From the NCBI GenBank assembly GCA_010093685.1, contig MU006236.1, positions 62,001-126,000 on the forward strand: a stretch of 64,000 nucleotides of DNA. Reading direction: 5' to 3'. The DNA comes from Ophiobolus disseminans. Taxonomy: Eukaryota > Ascomycota > Dothideomycetes > Pleosporales > Phaeosphaeriaceae. The notes beneath the pieces are model-generated. The model did not search any database and had not been told where the DNA came from. It saw only the letters and a program-made list of their open reading frames with translations. Of this stretch, positions 11,518 to 23,654 are shown one piece after another. The position numbers were made by a program, and so were the translations under genes. Within the stretch, counting starts at the first letter, position 1. Each line of letters starts with the position of its first letter.

Positions 11518-13308
11518 ATGGACTCCGTCCGGCCCTTTTCGAGCATAGCCAATGCCTGTATTTTCTTTCTGCTCTCTGTCCTCGCGTGTCCGGCCACAGC
11601 AGTCGTCTTACACAATTACACCATAGCTCTCCCAATCGGCTCATCGGACCATGGACAACCAGGGCTTCTCTGCACACCCACCAAGCCCCTCGACATCCTC
11701 ACATTTTTCCTCCTCAACTACGTTGCCCATGCCGCCACCGTTCTGACACGGCCCGGCGAACGTGTAGACGACTATCTGGTCAATGTGATCGGCAGCCTGC
11801 TGTTTCCCTCACTAGGGCTGTATCGAGGCATCGAAGCCATCCTGTGTGGTGCCATCTTTGTAAGAAGCGATGATCTGCGGAAAGCCGCAAAGAGTGGAGC
11901 GCTATGCGTCGTGGTGAGAGGTGCGGATTGGAGACCACGAAACGGTGATCTACCTAGCAATGTCATACTGAAGCGAGGTCAGTCCTACGAGGACAAGCAC
12001 TTCTATGAAGACGAGGTTCCCCAGCAGCGGCAAGGCCATTACAGATACAAGGAAGAACCGGTCCATCTCGTCACGTACAGCCCACCCTACATGTTCAACA
12101 AATTTGGCTGCCCGGTCTTCGTCCACCGACGCATCATTCACGGCACATACATCTTGCCGGAAGGGTACCGCTTTGCCATCGTCCCACACGATATACAGTT
12201 CCAAAAAGCAGAGGATCCAAGCACATCCATCAAACCCACCATTGAAATATCAACCACATACAACATCGTCAAAGCACTCATTGCCCTAGCACAATCAGCC
12301 TACGCCCTCACAACACTATACCGCGCGCGAGGCGACCAAATCAACCAATTCGGATATGCCGCCTTCGGCCTCACCGTCGCTCCGTACGCCGTCATGTCCA
12401 TCGTAAACCTCATTGGCAACCTCTGCCAGCCCGAGTATCCAAGCTTGTACATGGTCGAAAGCAGCACCATGGACGAAGCGCGACGCAGAGGCGGATTCTT
12501 CAAAGGCGATGTAGGACGTGTGAAAGAAGAGACAGCTAGAAGTGTGTGTGGCTGCGGCGCCGCTGGAATGGAGGATATCGATGACTTGCACTTCGTCACT
12601 AGCGCAGTGGGGGAAGTAAAAGCTTGTTTCACCACGTCGCCATCGGTTTATCCGGCACACACAAATGCCATCGAGGACGTAACTAAATTGCCAACCACAA
12701 GTATCGAACTCACATCGTCATCAACATCCTCCACCATCCAATCCACCCGCCCCTTACTCATCGCCCCCATCCCCGAGAACCACGACTACTCCACCACATC
12801 CAACGACCCCATCCTCCTCATCCCCACCCACACACCCCTATCCCTTCCCTCCCCATCCCGACGCCACGCCCTCTCCTCCCTCTCCCTCCACCGCACATTC
12901 CTCCTCTTCCGCACACACACCTGGACACCCACATACTTCCCCTCTTCCACCCACACCCTCTCCACCCGCTGGCGCCTATCCAAATACCTGCTCACAGCCG
13001 TCATTTCCCTTTCCCCCCTTCTCATCATCGGGCTCATGTCACACTTCCAGCCTGGCTCCATCCCGCCCCGGGAATCCAGCACGTGGCGCGCGTACACGAT
13101 GCAGTGGGTGTGTTTCGGCGGCGTGACGGGGCTGTGGTGGGTGTATGATCAAGAAGTAAAAGACGGGCTGGTCAGCGCGCGAGCGCAGATGCGGGGGTGG
13201 GTGAGGGTGGGGTTGTATGTGGTGAGTGCGAGTCCGGCTGTGGGTGGGGGAGTTGTTGTTGCGCAGATGCTTGGGCGGTATGGGGTTTGTGTGTGGGTTG
13301 GGGAGTGA
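11518..13308 (+). CDS. Polytopic membrane protein of unknown function
   Basis: Single exon, 596 aa from the ATG at 11518. An N-terminal hydrophobic segment with signal-like character (NACIFFLLSVLACPATAVVL) is followed by membrane segments at LDILTFFLLNYVAHAATVL, VNVIGSLLFPSLGLYRGIEAIL, IVKALIALAQSAYALTTLY and GLTVAPYAVMSIVNLIGNLC. Then comes a long Ser/Thr/Pro-rich cytoplasmic or lumenal loop (about residues 380-470) and three more segments (YLLTAVISLSPLLIIGLM, WVCFGGVTGLWWVY, VGLYVVSASPAVGGGVVVA). Predicted proteins of this look, starting KPLDILTFFLLNY, seem to me common in Pezizomycotina without a known role, but I do not recognise a named family. The last kilobase is C-rich on the coding strand, which biases codon use. 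Confidence 0.8.
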   Translation: MDSVRPFSSIANACIFFLLSVLACPATAVVLHNYTIALPIGSSDHGQPGLLCTPTKPLDILTFFLLNYVAHAATVLTRPGERVDDYLVNVIGSLLFPSLGLYRGIEAILCGAIFVRSDDLRKAAKSGALCVVVRGADWRPRNGDLPSNVILKRGQSYEDKHFYEDEVPQQRQGHYRYKEEPVHLVTYSPPYMFNKFGCPVFVHRRIIHGTYILPEGYRFAIVPHDIQFQKAEDPSTSIKPTIEISTTYNIVKALIALAQSAYALTTLYRARGDQINQFGYAAFGLTVAPYAVMSIVNLIGNLCQPEYPSLYMVESSTMDEARRRGGFFKGDVGRVKEETARSVCGCGAAGMEDIDDLHFVTSAVGEVKACFTTSPSVYPAHTNAIEDVTKLPTTSIELTSSSTSSTIQSTRPLLIAPIPENHDYSTTSNDPILLIPTHTPLSLPSPSRRHALSSLSLHRTFLLFRTHTWTPTYFPSSTHTLSTRWRLSKYLLTAVISLSPLLIIGLMSHFQPGSIPPRESSTWRAYTMQWVCFGGVTGLWWVYDQEVKDGLVSARAQMRGWVRVGLYVVSASPAVGGGVVVAQMLGRYGVCVWVGE

Positions 13309-13786
13309 TGTGCCAAGAGAAGCGAACATGTGCGTGGAGAGCATGTGGGAGCGGTTAGATATGGAGATGTACCACGTTTTCGAGTGGCGTTCTTGGATGA
13401 GTTGGAGTGAGCTGTCCTTGTTGACATGGTTCGATTTGTTTGCTCGTGCTCCTGGTAGTGGAGAACTCGTTGAGTATGCCGTCTTTGCAATAGCACAAGG
13501 CCAATGAGCACCCCGACATCCATGACGAGACATAGCCGTAGCGAGTCCGACGTGTGCGTATCTACTGGTCACAGCCCATGACTCTAGAATGACTACACAC
13601 AGCACGTCCGCGAGCCATGACCAGCTAGCATAAAGTCAAAACCACGCAGTAACCACCTCACCAACTCAACGAAGCAATGACTGCACGTCGGTATAAAAGT
13701 TAGAACATTGTAGCAAATACTGTCCATATTTATCAAAGCAAACAAGTCCTGCCTAACATCCACAGCCCCCAAAAGCCCAGCAAACC

Positions 13787-14176
13787 ATGGCCCCCATATC
13801 GGCATCAACACACATCGCCGCAACAGCCAACCCCCCAGACGACCATGTCGCCATCCACGTCGGCCTGCCCAACGTCGTCAAATAAGATAAAGACCATCCC
13901 GACGGCAATCCCGAGTATTTCACCACGCGCTCGCCGCCAGAATACTATGCAACCAAACCCCATCTCCAGTGCACTGCAATCATAGTGCTTCGATCGACCT
14001 TGACTAGATATTGTCCCTGTCTCGAAAAGGTAGGCAGTAGGGGCTGCAACACCGGCACGTGTTATGTGTCGTTGGACTTCCAAGGCGACGTCTTAGATGT
14101 AGCTGCGTATCGGGCGGAAGAGTCGCAGAAGACGCCGGATGAGTGGGATAACCTGTGCGGTCTGATAGTGAAGTGA
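13787..14176 (+). pseudogene. Possible small gene with an in-frame stop
   Basis: From an ATG at 13787 one frame runs 130 codons with a single interruption, TAA at 13883-13885 (…GLPNVVK[stop]DKDHPDG…). The part after the stop looks coding-like, with a cysteine set (LQC, YCPCLEK, GCNTGTC, NLC) and a balanced composition. No domain is recognised and there is no signal peptide. It may be chance; I list it because the same kind of interruption recurs elsewhere in this window. The region 13309-13786 before it holds nothing I can support. Confidence 0.3.
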
Positions 14177-14935
14177 CACAGCAGGTACCGCAACCGAACA
14201 AGAGGGTGATATATATGATCAACTACGGCGACGACTGAAGGTGTGGCAGGGAAGCAGGTATTGGAAGCTAGATGTGATGCAATCTGAGAAGTAAACATGT
14301 GCATTGGTAGGTAAGTTAGATGAAATAATTGGCATGGGTTCATTTTGACATTGTGACGACGACTAGACTGAGATCAAGTGAACACGGCAAGTAGGAGAGT
14401 AGAGTACGTGAACAGAAGTGAGACATACAAACCTAGGTTAGTATACAAGCGCATCGGAATGGTACGACGGAGGGGGATCGCGATGGTGACTTCGAACGAC
14501 GAAGAGGGGGGTGGGTAATCAGAATCGGGGTTCTAACATTCGACCGAGTAGTGTACAGGAAGACCATTGGTCAAGGTATCGAGAATCGATCGATCGAGGA
14601 CAGGCATACCAGAATGCATCGAATTAGAGCGGAATCGCCGGTACCGATCGCTAAAGAAAGACCCGAACCGTTGTCTCGACTGCTGATGTGATTAATCTGA
14701 AGCGAGGCTGAGCAGCAACGCTAGCCTGCCACTCGAAGAGAACAAAACTCCAGCACCTTTTTCTGCCTTTCAAACACCCATACTAATACCAATTTGTGGA
14801 GTAAGCCAACGAGTCCTCGAACAAGCGCAGTAGAAGAAGAGCTGCCGGCGCAAAGCTGACAACACCTCAATCCTACTCAGCAACGTCCAGGTCCTCATGT
14901 GCGGCCGGAGGAGGGGGAGAGGCGTCTGTTGGTGA
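14177..14935. other. Intergenic region, no supported gene
   Basis: Downstream of the SR-like gene (minus strand). No open frame with coding character. Confidence 0.5.
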
Positions 14936-15891
14936 TCAGAGAAGTATGTCGAAGTCAAGATCGGGATGCTCACCCTTGCGCTCTTCGCCGTTAGTGACGG
15001 CGTCACGGTCGCGGTCGCGCCTCTCGTCGCGCTCACGGTCGGGACGCTCTTCCTCGCGGTCACGGACGTCCTTCATCTCGCGGTCGCCGTTGGGGCTCCT
15101 AGTCCTATCGCGGTCGCGGCGGTCGTAGTCACGCTCGCGGCGATCTTCCCGACGAGGAGAAGCAGCGTCGCGCTCACGACGGGGCGAAGTGCTACGGCGG
15201 CGAGGAGTGCGCTCGCGGCCACCGCGGTCTCCACCACGCTCGCTACGCTCACCGCGCTCGGAGCGCTCACCACGGGGGCGGTCCCGGCCGGAGTCGAAGC
15301 GCCACGATGCGGAGGGAGGTGTTCGTGCCCACTGCACCTGATCTGTTAGAACGGGTCGAACTCGGGAGCAACACAGTTGTACGCACCTCGATCTTCAGCA
15401 AGTCGTCGCGGCCAATGCGCTTGTTGTGCATCTCGTGGTACGCGTCGTCGGCATCGCGACGGGACTCGTACTCGACGAACGCGAAGCTGTGCCGTTAGCA
15501 CCTGCCTAGTGGGCTCGATTTCGCATGTACTTACAGCCTGCTAGACGCCGAGCGCGGGGCCGGGATGTCGCAGCGGACAAGGCGACCATAGCTTGGAGGA
15601 TGTCAGAGATGGCTTTCTACGGTCTTGTGCGGAGCATGCGAGGGAGGGAGGCGAATCGAGCACGCGATGAAGGTGCGAAGGGAAGGAGACGACGACGCGC
15701 GACGGGGGCCGCCAAAGCGGTATCGGAGGAGAACATGTACAGCGCCGATGGACAGCGAAGGGGAGGACGGCGGTCGGCTTGGGCGAGGCTCAGGAAACGT
15801 ACCGTTCGAATTCGTAGGCGAGGTCGCGAGCGCGGGTGCCGTGGCCGAAGCCCGTGACGTAGAGAGTAGTGCCACCACCGCGGGACGACAT
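14936..15891 (-). CDS. SR-like RNA-binding protein, one RRM plus Arg/Asp/Glu-rich tail
   Basis: Model complement(join(14936..15337,15387..15486,15535..15591,15803..15891)), 215 aa. The N-terminus MSSRGGGTTLYVTGFGHGT contains an RNP2-like motif (LYVTGF), exon 3 carries the RNP1-like SRLFAFVEYESRRDAD, and the RRM ends at LLKIEVQWART (about residue 86). The rest is a low-complexity domain of R/D/E/S repeats (RRRSTSPRRERD, DRDRTRSPNGDRE). This is the architecture of fungal SR-type splicing factors acting in the nucleus; the exact orthologue is inferred. The first intron is long for this genome (211 nt). The Arg-rich tail explains the large open frames on the opposite strand, which are shadows. 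Confidence 0.88.
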
Positions 15892-16436
15892 GTTGTGGGC
15901 GATTGTCGTGTCTTAAGTTTGTGGTGATACAAGACTTGCAGTTGAGACAAGCCGGGCGTGGGTGAGTGGTGGTGATGTCGATGTCAAAGGAAGGGCTGAC
16001 CGCAAACGATGCAGAGGCAAGCGCACGAAAAGCGCGCTAGTTGCCCGCGTCTTGGCGCTGCAGCCACATCGAGTCTCCACCTCGGCCTCTCACTTCACCC
16101 TTCATCTACGAGAATGTTAGCCCAGAACGGGCTTTATATAGTCTAGAGCTAGAACATAAATGGGTTGGTATGGTGAAATGCGCTTCATAGATGTTCCGCC
16201 TCAAACAATGCTGGATAGGAAGGAACGATTGACCGACGCGTGAGAGGCAAGCGCAATTGACTAACGGCAGGAACGACTGGACCCTCACAAACAAGCTCCT
16301 TCCAGCATTGCAGCACTAATGTCAGACCTGAGTATCACGGCGCCTGGTGTGGTGTGAAGATCACGTCAAGGAGGTGTAAACTATCATATTACTGTACTGC
16401 CCCAAGCCCAACACACTACTACATTCCTGACAACAT

Positions 16437-18226
16437 TCACGCAGGAAACGGTCCATACGGCGCGCCCTCCAACTTGAAGTACCCCGGCTGCAAGCGCTGA
16501 AACACAGCAGTCGGATCATACACCGCCGCAATCTTCTTCAGCCTCTGCTTATTCGCCGCGCCATAGCTGCTAATTACATCCTGCCACGGCGACGCGTAGT
16601 TCATGTAGATATAATCATTCGTCAAGCCCTTCTTCGCCGCTTCCGCATTGATACGTTGGTACAAGGTATTGCTGAATTTGTGGATGCGGTCGTTGTCTGC
16701 GGCGTTGGTCCACATGATGGCGAGGTTGCAGATGTAAACGGGACCGTCCTTGGGATCGAGACCGAGGGCATTGCCGCCGTTTTGCTGCATTTTCTCCATC
16801 GCAGGGACGGTTATGGCTTGGAAGGAGAGGACCGGGAGGAGATCAGGAGCGTCGGCAATTGCAGGCATCAGTCCGAAGAATGTGTCGATGCTGAATTTCA
16901 TGAGATCTCGGTCGAGCTTGTATGTGTAGTCCCAGTAGGTCTGTTCGAGTTAGTCTGTGTCATGTGTATATGCACATGGGCGTCGTACCTCTTGGATACC
17001 CTCTGGAATTCCCGCACCGAGGTTCCTGGTGACTGTGGTCAGATTGGTGATAGCTGTCAGATCTTGCGCAGCGGGAATCGCCTTCCAATCTGCGAAGATT
17101 GCCGGCCATGGCGTGGGTTCAGAGTATTCAAGATCGGCCGCGGCAAGCTGAATCCCGTTTTGTAGCGCGAACGAGACAATTTGAGCTTGCTTGGTGTCCT
17201 GAGCAGCATTCCTGGCAATCTTGGCGTAGACCGTGTATACTTGATCCCACTCAGACGGGAGGTAGACACGAGGACCACCCCACATCGGACCAAGAGCAAA
17301 GGTCCTCATGTTGAATTTGGTGACAATACCGAAATTGTTGCCGCCTCCACGCAGAGCCGAGTAGAGATCAGGGAAGGCCGTTACATTGGCTGTGACAATG
17401 ACACCTGAAGCCGTCACGACCTCGTATGATTCGACATTATCACAGGCCCATCCGTATGCATTAGCGAAGTGCGATATACCGCCACCAAGGGTCAAACCTG
17501 AAACACCTACTGTGGCCACCTATCGGAAGTCAGTATTTTCATTCGAAGAAGACGGAAGCGACACAACTCGGGTGGAGATGCAAGATATGAAATGTACTTA
17601 CTCGGCCACCAATGACAGCAAGGCCATCCTGCTCCAGTGTCTCATACACCCTGATCCAACGGTTACCGGGTCCGACTGCTGCAATCTTCTTATTGGACGA
17701 CAGCGTGACCTCGTTCAGCTTCTCAAGCGCAATGGTGATACCGCCCTCTATGCTTGAGCCTCCAGCAAAGGCAGCATGCCCCCCACCTTTGACGGCAAAA
17801 GGACATTGTGTCAGTCGTGATAACAAGACGGCGGCTGATACTTGAGTGGCACTAGAGGGCTTGAACACGCAAAATGGATTGACGTTGGCTTGTTGTGCTG
17901 CCCAGTATGCGCCAGTGAACGAATCGTACGCTGAGCTGCCTTCGGAGAGGACACTATCAGCGCCAAATGTAAGCTTGAGGACATTGCACTGCACATCGTA
18001 TGGTCAGCATAAAGCCAAGTCGAAAGCCGGAGTCTTGGGATCTTACGGCTATCGAACATGCGCCGATCGACGAGCGCTCCACCAACCCCGCAAGTTCAGG
18101 GATCGCTGAGACATTAACCCCACTGTCGATGAGGGCTTCAGTCACGTTGAAGTCAGTAGGTTCGAAAGTACTTGCGTGGATAGCAACAGCGACTACACTG
18201 AGCGAAACCACATCGGTGAGCTTCAT
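16437..18226 (-). CDS. Secreted FAD-linked oxidase (berberine-bridge-like)
   Basis: Model complement(join(16437..16940,16989..17519,17602..17988,18047..18226)), 533 aa, all introns 48-82 nt. Signal peptide MKLTDVVSLSVVAVAIHAS. The FAD_binding_4 domain includes CPFAVKGGGHAAFAGG, with the flavin-linking histidine at about residue 131, and the GGRVATVGVSGLTLGGG loop at about 187-203. The BBE C-terminal motif is YDPTAVFQRLQPGYFKL. The cysteine that in many BBE and oligosaccharide oxidases makes the second flavin bond (GHC in that loop) is absent (GRVA), so single covalent attachment is expected. The substrate cannot be read from sequence; the family includes sugar oxidases and secondary-metabolite cyclases. 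No biosynthetic core gene lies next to it. Confidence 0.92.
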
Positions 18227-19507
18227 AGTTGGTGGTAATCCTTAGGGGTACCGGATAGTTGGGACGGCGGATGGACTGCAGCAATCTCGTGAAGGGTACC
18301 TGGCCTTTTTAGACCCCAACGGGCGCAACGGCTCGCGCATACCCTGTGCTTATGGAGGTTCGCCCGTTGAGAATGTGATCCGATATTAGGCTGTCAGCGC
18401 GGTGTCCACGCTTTTACCAAGTCTTTAGTCCATAAAGAGAAATAGGCTATGAGATGATCGTGGCGAAGAACCCTGGTATGACTCTCGAATTTGGCTTGGT
18501 GTGAATCCTGCACTATGTCTCCTGTCGTTACATCTTACCATTGGTTAGCGTCCGTCGCCTCTCGTACGGGCTTGCTGGTTTTTTTCTGAAGTACGTCACG
18601 TGAAGGACCGCGGCTCAACTTTTGAGGTCACAAATCTCATGTTCTCGTGGAATCCAGCTGTGACGAAAGGTGTATGTAGCCATTCCCGAGGCCGAAAGAA
18701 AACGTTCAAGTGAGGTACACATGCACCTAACAGGAAGAGGAAGGTAACGGCCGTGCATGCATGGTAAATGATGGTCCATGCACTGCATCGTTTGAACGCC
18801 ACAATCAACTCTTTCTTCCAGTCACCAAGCTCACCCTCCCACCTCCACTTATCCACATGTCACTAGCCACTACACGCGCGGCCCGTCTCGCATATGGCCC
18901 CCGGAGCCCGTTGGGCGATGCAAATCGCAGGGAATGACATGCGGCTCGGGCAGTGCGATGGTCGGACTGATGAGATGACACACGTGCATACACAGTAATT
19001 AGCCATCCGAAGGCACTGCATTTGAGTCCCACAGAACTAACTGCCATGCGCTCTACAGTGAATTTGAATGCCAGCCACATCACTACCATCAATGCAAACT
19101 GTTCGTCCGCCCACAGTGAAGAGACGCCCATACAAAGACAACAGGAGCAGACCTACCCGGAACGCTCTCACTTGACGAGCATGTTCATATTTACCAGTCG
19201 AGCCTCGAGTGACAGACTGCCGTCCAGGGTGCAAAATCAGGCCGAGGTTGCAAATCTGCTCACCCTGTTAGTATGTTGCATCTTACCCACATGCGTTGAG
19301 AGTGTTGGCTCCCATACTACTAGGATTCACATCCTTGTTATCAAGCCTCTCCTGCCGGCAGAGGCGGGATGCTGGAGGCGTACTTGACTATCGCACCGGG
19401 CTCCGACGTCCATCTATATACCAGCAACCTGCCTGTCGGTATTAGATCTCCGGGGTCGATGGCCATGCTTGACCATACACAGCGCCTCACGTTACACGAC
19501 AATCACC
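18227..19507. other. Intergenic region, no supported gene
   Basis: Lies between the divergent BBE-like and rhodopsin-like genes, so both promoters should be here. Frames of about 100-120 codons at 18805-19131 (minus) and 19022-19387 (plus) overlap and have no coding character. Confidence 0.5.
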
Positions 19508-20816
19508 ATGTCTGCCGAGGACAACTGGATCTCGAAGAATGAGTTGCTCAGAACAGACTACGCCCTGCTGGCTTTGACATCGACCGTATTTGTCGCTCGC
19601 ATCCTCGTTCAGATATCACGTCGAAAGAGTGTCGAGTGGCAAGATGGTTGGCTCTACATCGCTTACGCAGCCTACCTCGCATTGTGTATCCTTTACACCC
19701 ACATCACACCCACATTCTTTCAAATCGAGCAACTCATGAAGGGCGAGATTCAGTACTGGGATGGAATGCAAGGCGATATCAAACTTACTACCGAGGTCAT
19801 CTTCACATCTGGGACGCTTTTCTGGACTTGTTTGTGGTGCATCAAGTTTTCTTTATTAGCGCTGTACAAGAAGCTTTTGGTTGGATTGTCTACCGCATGG
19901 GTCTATCTATACTGGGGCATTGTCGTCTTTTGCGTACTGGTGCGTAGGCATGTCTGTTTCGAGAAGGTATTCAGGCACTGACAATGCGCAGACGTATATC
20001 AGTGTTTTCATTACTGGACCTGCCATTGCGTGCGATGACCCGCAGGCACTTTTCAACGAAGGGAAGATGTGCTTCTCGTCTAAAGAGGTCCGTCATCAGA
20101 CGGCTAGCATGTATTATGCCTTTGCGGTGGACGCCATCACGAATCTCATGGGTGGGTCTGTCGAGATTGAAGAGTGTCTTTGCGCTAATTGGGATGCACA
20201 GTCATGTTTCTCCCACTGCGCCTGGTCATGCCTCTACAGATGCCTCGCAACAAAAAGATGGGTGTCGGCATATTATTTTGCTCTGGCCTCGTCTGCATCC
20301 TTTTCTCTGCGATTCGCATCGTGCAAATAACCTCGATCGAAAACGGAAAGCCCAAGTCGCCAGACCCAAAATGGCTCACCATGTGGACCATCATTGAGTG
20401 CTCAACTGGTACATCGGACTTTCTCGCTCTTGATACCTTGCTGACTTCTCCTAGCAGTCATTATTGGCTGCTGCCCAATGCTTGCGGTCCTCATACCCAA
20501 ATCCAACGACTCGAACAAAATATTTTACGACACCCAGAGCTACGTGCGCCAATCTGCCAGCCATTCCAAAGAGTCAAACCCACAGGAAGTCCAGATGGGA
20601 AGTGTCAACAGTTCGAAATATTCGAGAAAGGAACTCGGTAGCGATAACGACTGTAATGAAAGACAGTTCGGTCGCGAAAAGCTCGTGCTAGTACCACCAG
20701 CGGTCCAGGCCCCGAAGCCAGTAAAGGAGGTGGTAGATCCGATACCTCACGACGACGAGCGTCGCGCAGACCCGAGGAATTTGAGGCAGTTAAGGCAGTC
20801 GAGGCGGATGCGGTGA
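19508..20816 (+). CDS. Fungal rhodopsin-like (SAT4-type) seven-TM protein
   Basis: Model join(19508..19939,19992..20151,20202..20408,20458..20816), 385 aa. The ATG at 19508 (MSAEDNWIS) follows a good ATCACC context. Seven membrane segments are visible: LLALTSTVFVARILV, WLYIAYAAYLALCILY, EVIFTSGTLFWTCLW, WVYLYWGIVVFCVL, SMYYAFAVDAITNLM, MGVGILFCSGLVCILFSAI and MWTIIECSTVIIGCCPMLAVLI. They match the order of the fungal-specific rhodopsin domain (about residues 25-290). The tail is polar with Lys/Glu/Pro runs. Proteins of this large Pezizomycotina family sit in the plasma membrane and mostly have no known ligand. Introns are 49-52 nt, each needed to avoid stops. Confidence 0.9.
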
Positions 20817-21604
20817 TACCCATTTCGATGATATGGGAGTGAACGGAATCAGGAGTAATCGGGAGTCATAGAGCGCTTTAGACTTTTTTTTGGGTAGCAT
20901 AGATACCATGCGCATTCACAGCATTGGGGGATTCATAGGGATTACGGACGATCACAGGGACTTGGGAGGATTGAGGATATGTGATGGTGCCGGAAAGTGC
21001 CTGCGACATTCATCAGGACGGTTCATCCTCGATTGCATAGTTAAATGCGCTCCAAATGAATGTTTCCTACATTATGAAGATGGTATGCGACAAAGTACGC
21101 TGCACTCGGTGGCAAATGGGTAGTAGTATGCTGACTCAGTATGTTCTACATACTCCCTAGGTACCCATCCATCAAGCGCTTCTGGGTCATTCTATTGCCA
21201 CATATGTTAAAAAGTTAGTAAGCTCTGATACAAGCGCGAAAGAAGAAACAACAGGGTGCAGTAAAAGCTATTGTCCGAGCTTTTGTGTGCCTTTGGCTCA
21301 ACGACCCCGGGGTGTTGGCAGGTGCAGGCAGGGAGCGCCAAGCGAGGAGCCGCAAGCGCGAACTCGTGAAGAACAGCAACTTCGCGACCTCCCACGCCTA
21401 CCTACTCTCTTCTCTTCACCCCCACACCACCCGCTTTATCTTCCCACGCGCAACTTTCGTCACGAGTCAACGAACCCTCAAATCCCAGCACTTCACACAT
21501 CAGAGTCGAGAGAAACACGCGACTGGCCACGCCTCCCTTTGTTCCCGACCCACGTGCAACCCGAGTCTCTCCCACCGCCTCTGCTACTCAACACCCACCG
21601 CATC
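20817..21604. other. Intergenic region and Nab2 leader
   Basis: The last 250 bases are C/A/T-rich with CACCCACCGCATC just before the Nab2 start, as expected for a 5' leader. The rest shows no gene. Confidence 0.5.
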
Positions 21605-23226
21605 ATGTCCGCATTTACAGCCGAGTCGCCGCTGGCGCTGCAGCTCCAACAGGTCGTACAGCCCAAGCTCGCCGAGTTTGGGTGGACAACGGGCGGCGAT
21701 GACACGACGCTCTTTGACTACATCCTCCTCATGCTCGCCAACGACAAGGACGAGACACAGGTCGCGCAGGAGCTGTCTAGCGATCTACTGGACTTGGGCC
21801 CGGAGAATACCGAGACACAGCAGTTTGCGCAGTGGCTGTTCCAGCAGATCGAGGCGTTGAAGCAGCAAATAAATGGCAGCGGCGCGCATGTTGGCGGAAG
21901 CGCAGAACAGATGAACAGCGCACTGGACGATGGATCAGCAGCGCAAGACACGGATATGGAGGGCGTTGGCGAGTCTGGATCGGGCAGCATGTAAGTTCAC
22001 ATTTTTCACCCCTTTGATTACCCTAGTGATTACCTGAACAATAGCTAATACCACGTAGCCCCACAGGACCAAAAGCCATGCGCAACGGCAGCGGCGCGCA
22101 AGCACCCCGCGCAGCACGCGGCGGAGGGCGCATGTTGAACCAGCTTAACAAGAACATGAACCGCAACGACGACTCGGCCTTACATCGCGTTCGAGGCGGA
22201 GGAGGCATCGGTCGGATAAACTCACATGCCGGCCCGCCCAAGGGTCCCCGAGGACAGAACATCGGTCGCGGAATCGAGGCCATGGCGAACGGCCGCGGCA
22301 TGGGCAACGCCAACATGAACATGGGCCCAGGCATGAACACAATGCCCATGGGCGGTATGCCAGCCATGCCAGGAATGCCACCAATGGGCGGTCAGAGCGG
22401 TATGCCTGGCATGCTGAACCCTCAGCAGCAGATGGCGCTCATGCAGATGTACGAGCAGCAAGCGCAGATGATGCAGCAAATCTTCTCCGGTGCAGCGCCA
22501 TCAGGCTTTGTCAACCCCAACTTCGGCCAGAACAACCGGGGTGGACCTAAGAAGTCGCTCCAGCAGCGCATGGACCGACCAGCACGAGGTGGCATGACTG
22601 CGTCTACCAAGTTTGCACCCAAGAAGGAGGGTCAGGATACGGCCATGGGCGACGGCGAGAACGGCGACAGCATGGATGTCGAGACAACGCGTCCGGACCA
22701 CTCAGTCACCATGTGCCGATTCAACCTCAAGTGCTCGAACCCAGAATGCCATTTCGTCCACCAGTCACCTGCCGCACCGCCGGGCACAGTCGTCGACATG
22801 AACGAAGACTGCGAGTTTGCTGCCGCCTGCAAGAACCGCAAGTGCGTTGGCAAGCACCCATCTCCAGCGCAACGAACCAAGTTCCAAAACGAGAAGGAGT
22901 GTGCCTTCTTCCCCAACTGCCGCGATCCCGAAAACTGCCCGTACAAGCACCCGACCGAGCGACCATGCCGCAACGGCGGCGACTGCACAAAAGAGAACTG
23001 CCCTTACTACCACACCACAATCAAATGCAAGTTCACGCCCTGCTTGAATGCGCGCTGCGTATTCAAGCACGAGCCGGGACAGAAGAAGATGACGACCAAT
23101 AAGTGGGTCGCCGGTCAAGAGAAGGAGCACGTGAGCGAGCGGAAGTTTGTGGACGAGGCGGTGCCCGAGGAGCAGATCCTTCCTGGCCAAACCCCAGCGA
23201 ACGAGAGCGTGGACGTGCAGTCGTAG
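21605..23226 (+). CDS. nab2: Nab2-like nuclear poly(A)-binding CCCH zinc-finger protein
   Basis: Model join(21605..21990,22059..23226), 517 aa. The N-terminal 90 residues (LALQLQQVVQPKLAEFGWTT, DYILLMLANDKDETQVAQEL) match the PWI-like helical domain of Nab2 that contacts nuclear-pore/Mlp proteins. A Gly/Met/Asn-rich middle with RGG-like sites (RGGG, AARGGGR) foll and leads to five CCCH fingers in about residues 350-480: CRFNLKCSNPECHFVH, CEFAAACKNRKCVGKH, CAFFPNCRDPENCPYKH, CRNGGDCTKENCPYYH and CKFTPCLNARCVFKH. In yeast Nab2 binds poly(A), limits tail length and helps mRNA export; the same role is inferred. An intact single-copy housekeeping gene, marking the region as core chromosome. Confidence 0.93.
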
Positions 23227-23654
23227 GGTGGCGCTGGCAGCGATCTGGGGTCGGCTTTGCAGTATGATACCATTATGAGGAAGCTCAGGAGGGAATGAGG
23301 GATGGGCGGGTGTGCTTTGAGCATATGTACTATAGTTGGATATGGCTGAATGCGGCGTTCGAAACATGAGGGTCTGGGGTGGCATTTCTAAAATGGACAA
23401 TTTCCGTTTCTTGCGGCCTTGTTGGGCTGCTTCTTCTTAGACATCATCTTGGTTGCAACTCTGTGAATTGAGACATGTAACACACTTGAACGCGCCCGCG
23501 TCGTTGGAGCTAATGTAGGTATGACGTGCGTTAGGGCTGAACTTATCGATGATGCGTCCGAGCTCCGAATTTCGCGTACCTCACTTCCGGCAGCCAAAAA
23601 GTTGTCCCCGCATGGCGAGCAATTGCACGCTGCATCATTCGACCTCTACCCGCA

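Noticed and set aside
14946..15927. Long plus-strand frames opposite the SR-like gene
   Set aside because: Shadows of the Arg/Asp/Glu repeat region and RRM exons on the minus strand.
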